NCBI GenBank assembly: GCA_946894095.1
Contig: OX335665.1
Coordinates: forward strand, 4,660,001-4,724,000
Source of the DNA: Incurvaria masculella
Lineage: Eukaryota; Arthropoda; Insecta; Lepidoptera; Incurvariidae
DNA length: 64,000 bases
Direction: 5' to 3'
Shown: positions 58,128 through 64,000 of the stretch, piece after piece
How the letters are laid out: the number at the start of each line of letters is the position of its first letter
How positions within the stretch are numbered: position 1 is the stretch's first letter
Position numbers and translations under genes: made by a program
The notes under the pieces: generated by a model
Databases searched by the model: none
Seen by the model: only the letters and a program-made list of their open reading frames with translations
What the model was told of the DNA's origin: nothing

Positions 58128-59056
58128 TGCAAACTGACATGGACCGCTAATACCACACACATCCCCTTACGATATTAGCCCAACACACCACATTCCCCAA
58201 GGAATTAGGGACCATGTCAGGACCTTCCCTTAATGAGCACGGCTACATTGAACTGGATGGAAAACATGGACAATTTTTTTATTGGCGCTTCGACCATCTT
58301 TGCATCCAATGCGATGGTACCATCACGGGCGGGCTTAAAACCTACCACCTAGTAGGGGGAGAGGATCTACAGTTTTACATGGATTCCGAACCATGGACCA
58401 GCTCACATTCGTGACCATATGCACTTATCCTACTTAGAAAAAAAGGAAACAAAAATACTACTAGGATGGCGATTCATAACTGTGTACTGGTGCCTACACT
58501 AATGTTTGGAAGCTAGACTCGGGTATGGAAAAAGAGGCACGAATGTAGAATAAATGTAGCAGAAATGCGTTCCTTGAGGAAAGTTTGCGGAGTTAATCCA
58601 ACAGACAAATTTCGAAACGACTGGGTTAGAGAGCAGTGTCAATTGAAAAAAGATGTTGCGACTAGAATCAAGAAAGGAGTGCTAAGGTGGTTTGGAAATA
58701 TGGAACGGATGGATGACAAAACAAATTTATAGAGCAGAAGTGAGTAGAAGTATCGTGCCAGGGCGGCCTAGGAAAACGTACCGCGACCAAATCGATGTAA
58801 TTATTCGTAAAGGTCTGGTACGTAGCACCTGTAATCGTAGATGAAAAATCTATGTCTGTAGATGAAGCGAAAGAGGTGTGCTGTGATCATACCGTACGGC
58901 GATCTATCATCTCTGCCTACCGCGGCAAAAAGCGGTGTAAAGGTATATTTGTATGTATGTAGAAAAAAGTGGTGCACGAACGGGCCGAGGATTTGAACCT
59001 GACCTCTGGTATGCAAGACAAGTCCCCGCGCCACTATGTTACGAGCCGCACAAAGT
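58128..59056 (-). mobile_element. SINE-A split by a LINE fragment
   Basis: Body 58,128-58,437 and tRNA-like head 58,970-59,056 (B-box-like GGTTCAAATCC on the minus strand) belong to one SINE-A. The intervening 530 bp is a LINE 3' end. Confidence 0.7.
58455..58965 (+). mobile_element. LINE 3' fragment inserted in SINE-A
   Basis: Frame pieces read MRSLRKVCGVNPTDKFRNDW, LKKDVATRIKKGVLRWFGNM, ERMDDKT and then PGRPRKTYRDQIDVII. These match the C-terminal end of RTE-like LINE polyproteins. A stop after ERMDDKTNL and a frame change mark it as dead. Confidence 0.7.
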
Positions 59057-59822
59057 GTCATTGTTGATTTTTTCATGACGTATTGACATATATTTTAAGA
59101 TTTGAAAGATTACTTAAATGATAACAGTGAATTTTAATTAATAATATGAAACATAAATGGAAGTACAATTTATTATTAATGGAATTTATTATTTTCTATT
59201 TGTATATCGGTTGAATTTCTTCATAAATGACTTTTGCGCTTCAAATATAAAAAAAACTATATATAAACTATATTAAAAAAATATTAATTAAATATTTCGA
59301 ATGAGCAAAAAAATGGTCGTCACTCCGGTATAGGGGGTACTCTGAGACACCGCAAAAATCTTATTTCATATCCGTTTCGAATGAGCAAAAAAAACATGAA
59401 TTTACTGATATTGGACTTTGATGCTGCTCAAGTAATTAATGAGGTAAAGATAAGGCTGTGTCCAGGGTCCATAGTGGTTACACAGAAATATTTGGTTTTT
59501 TAATATAAAATAAAAAAATAAATACAATAAATATTTAAAATAAATAAAATAATAATTAAATAAAAACCAATGTGCACTCAATCAGTGAAGTACACGCATC
59601 AGCTTGCAGCTGCTAGTGTATATAATAATAAAAATATAATCATAATAATTTATTTATTATGAATTGTTAAAATATTAACTTTTGTTTAATGCAAGACTAA
59701 ACTATTTAAATTACAGTAATGTGATGTACTCAATGTTTTGACTAACTTATAATCTAACAAGAAAAACTATCCAAAAATGTAGTTGCCACTATTGAAATTG
59801 CTGGCAACATTATCTTAATGAA
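59057..59822. other. A+T-rich intergenic stretch with LINE tail
   Basis: 59,575-59,650 carries the recurrent CGCATCAGCTTGCAGCTGCT and AGTGTATATAATAATAA tail of a LINE. Otherwise low-complexity A+T-rich DNA. Confidence 0.5.
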
Positions 59823-60115
59823 ACTGGACATGGATGGCTAATATTATAAGCCCAACAGAACACACCAGAACTAGGTCCCATGCCAGGATCTTCCTTTTAT
59901 TGCACAAATATATTAAATTGGGTGGAAAACATGAACAATTTCCATTGCTGCTTCGGCATAGCTTCGACCATTTTTTATTCAATGAGATGGTAGTTACCAA
60001 CCCGGGCCAGATTAATCCCACCGCCTAGTAAGCCTACAGTTTTACATGTGGTCCAAATCAGTCTCAAAGACCAGTTTTGCTAAACCTCGATGATCGAACG
60101 CCGAGGCTGGCTACC
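59823..60115 (-). mobile_element. SINE-A, probably with decayed 5S-type head
   Basis: Body is the subtype with 'cttccttttattgcacaaat'. After it, 'aaagaccagttttgctaaac' and 'cgatgatcgaacgccgaggc' resemble a degraded version of the 5S-derived head seen at 7.97-8.05 kb. Confidence 0.55.
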
Positions 60116-60365
60116 GTCTATCTGATAATACATTTTCTTGCTGCACTGTGATCAACTTGTGAAAGTAACATTTCATTATTTAAATTAAGATGCTGCAGGA
60201 CATTTCACAAACAACTACAGTGGGGGCGGGTCAATAGGGTACAAAGGGAAAGAGAATCAACATTGGCGTTTATGACGAATCGACGAGGCTGAAGGAGAAA
60301 ATTAAAAGTAAGAATATCAAGCTATTATTTTACATTGCTATGTAATCATTGGACAAACTAGAGCC

Positions 60366-60724
60366 TGTAGTCCCAGTTGTCACCTAAATTGGCGTTTACG
60401 GCAAACCGATCGACTGGCGTTTTCAAATGTATGGAGAAATTGAAGAGAGCGCGCAGTGGGCGTTAATCGAACTAACATTTGCGAGTCCGAATTTGATTTG
60501 ATAGCCTACTCAACGTTGCCGTAAATACGTCGACGTTGCCGTTTACGCCGACACCGCGTTTTCATACAAATCGGTAGTCCGAGTTTGACTTTGATAGCTT
60601 GAAGAAGTAAAACCACAGAATATCTAGTAAAAACTTGTATGGAGTTTGATATTTTTACGGAAAACGCCAATCGATCGGTTTGCCGTAAACGCCAATTTAG
60701 GTGACAGCTGGAACTAGGGGCTCA
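60366..60724 (-). mobile_element. MITE family M3, complete copy
   Basis: Long inverted ends: GTCCCAGTTGTCACCTAAAT with TGGCGTTTACGGCAAACCGA, and their inverse at the other end (CGTAAACGCCAATTTAGGTG). Inner part is the reverse of the 40.1 kb copy. Confidence 0.75.
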
Positions 60725-61177
60725 GAATACGTCACGGTAACTCATAGTGTGGAAAAAAACTATAAATAATAGTGAGTTGTAATTTAGCACCAAACTTGCA
60801 CTCACATTGTACCATAAAAATCCCACAGTACTTAAAAGCAACCCCATATACAATAACTTTTTAAGAGGATAATGAGGTGATCAAGTTCCATACAATGGCA
60901 CGTGCCTGTTTCCTCAGTCAAATTAATAAATATTTTTCTGAAATTATGCACATTCAATAAATCAACTGAGCGCTACTTCTGTATGTTTTTGTTCTTCAGA
61001 TAAATTACCTTATATCTGTGATATACTTCTCTAAAAATGTGTGATATACTTCTCTATGATACATTAACTTATATTTGTGATACACGTCTCTAAAAATTTG
61101 TGATATACTTCTTTATGATAAATTAACTTATATCTGTGATATATTTCTCTAAAAATTTGTATCCCTTTACTTTACCC
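60725..61177. other. Intergenic, short diverged tandem repeats
   Basis: Around 61,010-61,165 three to four copies of a unit like 'ttaacttatatctgtgatat' with 'acttctctaaaaatttgt' occur in tandem (period about 57 bp). Confidence 0.6.
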
Positions 61178-61727
61178 TTAAGGTGGCCCAACCCGCTCAA
61201 CTCCCCATACAAACGGGGAAAGAAGATCACGCCCATATTTCGTATCAGATATCCCAAATTTTGCTTAAAAGAGCTTTATTTTATCGAACTAGATGTCTGA
61301 TGACCGTTGGCATTCTAAAATTGTGTTTGGTTTCTAAGTTATAAGGTCCGAAAGTTCGAATTTTTCGCACGTTTTATACATTAACTTTGGTGGTTTATTA
61401 TGCCTTGATAAAGTATGAAAATCTTAAAAAGATTAGTCATCGGACATAGCTTACTTAATCAAGATTTATAATCTATTTGGTTTTTGCTAGATTTTTGACT
61501 ACAGCGGTCGTGGTTTACTTTTAGCTATAAGTCGTTTTGAAATCAAAATTTTCGTAAATCTTACCAAATCATACACTATGCACATTATCTTTTTTGTGGA
61601 CATGTTGCATCTTCCTCATCACGGAGCCTGTCTTTTTCTTTGAAACAGAGAAGGTCCCAGAGCGCAACAGCACGGTTTTGTACAGTGCCCGCGAATGAGT
61701 TAGTCCCGACGGGTTGGGCCACCTTAA
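61178..61727 (-). mobile_element. TTAA-flanked MITE, family M1 (copy 4)
   Basis: Inverse orientation, exactly 550 bp, TTAA at both ends; the most diverged of the four copies. Confidence 0.85.
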
Positions 61728-62354
61728 TTGCAAAAGGTGGAGTGGCATGTCTTAGGTAAGTCTAAAAAAAGATATAAGAAATACAACAACTCTAGATCGG
61801 ATTTCTTCCTTTGCCTGGTGTTAAAAAAATTAAAAGGCTAAAGCAAATTTGTATTAGTACTGCGAATATATTCGCAAGCAGAACTATTGCTAAGAAGTAA
61901 TCTACATCCACAAATTTTGCCGGCTACGAAAGACTACACACTATTCTGAATAAAGCCGCAAATTATATTTCATCCTATAGAAATTTAGTTTTTGTCCAAA
62001 AGTAACTCCCACATTTAAATAAAAGACAAGCAGTAGTATACAGAGTGAATTGTCAATATTTAATATGCGGATTAGCACCGGATTACACATACAAAATGCG
62101 ATTTAGTATGGAGATAATCTGTGTATTAACATCAGCGTGCCCACTCTGAATACTACTGAAAGAGATTAAGTACTTGATACACAAAAAAGTAAGAAGCGTC
62201 ACGTGGTACTTACTCGCTGCCACCGTAGGGACAAATTGTAATGTTGAAAAATCTAAAATATAACATTGATTAGATCAATATCTAAATCCTCAAGTTTTAA
62301 CCCAACGATATTTGTATTAAAAAGGGAAAAACATTCGTAAAACTACGTAAATTA
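61728..62354. other. Intergenic; 3' flank of ZAD-C2H2 gene 2
   Basis: Nothing firmly recognised. About 61,880-62,110 may be an old LINE piece, but no clean motif was found. Confidence 0.4.
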
Positions 62355-63947
62355 TTACATAGGTTTTACAGTTAAAAATGTTTCCGTTTTCAAATCATCT
62401 TTCTTCACCTTGCTTTTAGCCATATTCTGACCGTGTATTCTCTTCATGTGCTTATTAAAGTTTGCCCAGTTCGAAAAGTCTTTGGGACATATATCGCAAT
62501 GGTAAGGCTTAACGTCTGCGTGGATATTTTTGTGTTGATGGAGACAAGATTTATATCTAAAGGACTTTCCGCAAATTTGACAGGTATGCAGAGATGGCCC
62601 TCCGTGGCTCAGTTGGTGATTTCTCATTTGGTTGTGTGTCCTAAACGTCTTTTCACAAATATCACATGAATGCCGTTTGATACCCATGTGAATGTCTACA
62701 TGAGCTTTCATGTTTGAAGACGATGCGAAAGTCTTACCACAGATCTGGCAGATGTATTTATTACCAGAGCCGTGAACGTTAGTTTCGTGTCCGACTAAAA
62801 TGCTCTTTTGCCTAAAATTCTTATTACATATTCTACAATGATATCTGTTGGGGTAATGCTTCATCATGTGTAACGCTAGGTGGGATTTCATAGCGCAGAC
62901 TGCTCCACAATTATCACATATATAATTCCTGTTTTCAGGGTTCACGACGATAACTCGAGTAAAAGAATCTCGATGACATTTCATGTCAACAAAATTGTCA
63001 AATTCTACGCCACATTTCACGCAGCGGTACTTTTTTTTCTCAGTTGCATGTTCTATGCCCTTGTGCAATGTCACATCCGACTTTGATTGGAAAGAGACGT
63101 TACAATATTCGCAACAGTGCTCTAAGCGTTCGCAATGTAGCTTCATGTGCATTAGAAAACCGTAGAATTTGCGCAATCGTTTCGGGCAAATCGAGCATTT
63201 AAAGACGACGCATTGCCCGTGCGCTTCAATCGAGTGATCACGCAGTTCGTAAACCGTTTTATATTTCTTTTCGCAGCGAAAACAACACCAAAAGTCACTC
63301 CACTGTGGATATGGTGTGTCAATTATTTTAAAATCGGTTATTTTAGTGGATGAGTGATTTTTGGGAGGATTCTTACATCCTTTATACGCCAGATGTTTCT
63401 TATCAAATAATTTGTTGGAATTTTTGGATTGGTCATTCTTTATATTACCACTCCCACAAGGTATTTCAGTCGTAGAATTTAAAATTCCAGAGGGTGAAAA
63501 TGTTTCTGTAACTGTAGTTTCAGAATTGACTACTCTTATGTCTAGAGGTGGTTTATATTCCTCAATCTCTAATTCTTCTTTGACTCTTAAAATTATTGTC
63601 TCTTTTAATGGCTCATTGAAATTTCTTTTAACGTCCGAGCAGTCTTCTGATCCATCGTGCTCACTTTGATCCTCTAGTTTGACCGCCTGTTGCTGAGGGA
63701 ACTTTTCAGCCAGGATGACTTGGGCTTCTTCCACTTCCCTGATGAAGGTCGCCAGCATTCTGACGCGGCGGGCACAAGGTTTGCATACCATTTGCGGCAA
63801 GGTGTCGCCGCGGCAGATGCTCGGGTGGATGCGTTGCACAGCCGAGATCAACTCGGCGGAGTTGCGGCGAATCGAATCGAAACTAAGGAGATTTTTATTT
63901 GGGGTCATGCATGCGCAGAGACGGCAGAACGAGCGCGCGGTATCCAT
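62355..63947 (-). CDS. ZAD-C2H2 zinc-finger protein 2
   Basis: Single-exon frame of 530 codons starting MDTARSFCRLCACMTPNKN. Same architecture as the gene at 54819-56405: ZAD with two CxxC pairs (FCRLC, VCKPCARRV), a diverged acidic linker, then ten fingers from WCCFRCEKKYKTVYELRDH to YHCDICPKDFSNWANFNKHM, including the same degenerate fourth finger (YRCVKCGVEFDNFVDMKCHR). The finger block and ZAD are clearly alike while the linker is not, as expected for ZAD paralogues. It has a longer C-terminal tail (KTETFLTVKPM). Likely DNA-binding regulator. Confidence 0.92.
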   Translation of the reverse strand: MDTARSFCRLCACMTPNKNLLSFDSIRRNSAELISAVQRIHPSICRGDTLPQMVCKPCARRVRMLATFIREVEEAQVILAEKFPQQQAVKLEDQSEHDGSEDCSDVKRNFNEPLKETIILRVKEELEIEEYKPPLDIRVVNSETTVTETFSPSGILNSTTEIPCGSGNIKNDQSKNSNKLFDKKHLAYKGCKNPPKNHSSTKITDFKIIDTPYPQWSDFWCCFRCEKKYKTVYELRDHSIEAHGQCVVFKCSICPKRLRKFYGFLMHMKLHCERLEHCCEYCNVSFQSKSDVTLHKGIEHATEKKKYRCVKCGVEFDNFVDMKCHRDSFTRVIVVNPENRNYICDNCGAVCAMKSHLALHMMKHYPNRYHCRICNKNFRQKSILVGHETNVHGSGNKYICQICGKTFASSSNMKAHVDIHMGIKRHSCDICEKTFRTHNQMRNHQLSHGGPSLHTCQICGKSFRYKSCLHQHKNIHADVKPYHCDICPKDFSNWANFNKHMKRIHGQNMAKSKVKKDDLKTETFLTVKPM

Positions 63948-64000
63948 TTTCTTGTGTGGACCCAGGAGCTCCCACCACTATCGATCACTATGCCACTGAT

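Overview
This window is insect nuclear DNA, almost certainly from a moth or butterfly (Lepidoptera). Genes are split by GT-AG introns, intergenic DNA is A+T rich, and the transposon load is heavy: several SINE families, TTAA-flanked MITEs, a small Helitron and LINE 3' ends. Two zinc-finger genes carry the arthropod ZAD domain. No prokaryotic feature is present.

Layout. 1-4,846: repeats, dominated by a 2.5 kb fold-back element with a second transposon inside one arm. 4,847-4,931 (-): a short first coding exon of an unrecognised gene that leaves the window. 5,552 or 8,187 to 36.8 kb (+): YME1L, the i-AAA protease of the mitochondrial inner membrane, rebuilt here from 16 in-phase exons (2,304 nt, 767 codons) plus a tentative first exon. 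40.7-47.3 kb (-), possibly starting at 50.9 kb: a BTBD10/KCTD20-type BTB gene in three exons. 49.9-52.3 kb (+): a two-exon Myb/SANT-like (zeste-type) gene on the opposite strand. 54.8-56.4 kb and 62.4-63.9 kb (both -): two paralogous single-exon ZAD-C2H2 zinc-finger genes.

The outstanding feature is the YME1L locus. Four of its coding exons lie inside tandem duplications whose unit is the exon plus a little intron: the transmembrane exon (187 bp, 17 copies), an AAA-module exon (about 197 bp, 2 copies), the HEXXH zinc-protease exon (200 bp, 31 nearly identical copies) and the terminal exon (200 bp, 2 copies). The probable polyadenylation region is also duplicated (126 bp, 2 copies). One protein can still be assembled by splicing through chosen copies. 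Most of the other copies in the two long arrays look non-productive: the transmembrane copies carry in-frame stops, and the protease copies have only a shifted donor and introns too short to splice. Recent exon-centred amplification and an assembly artefact are both possible.

Annotation is from reading the sequence alone. Exon joins were chosen by reading phase, splice consensus and remembered family conservation; no search or transcript data were available.
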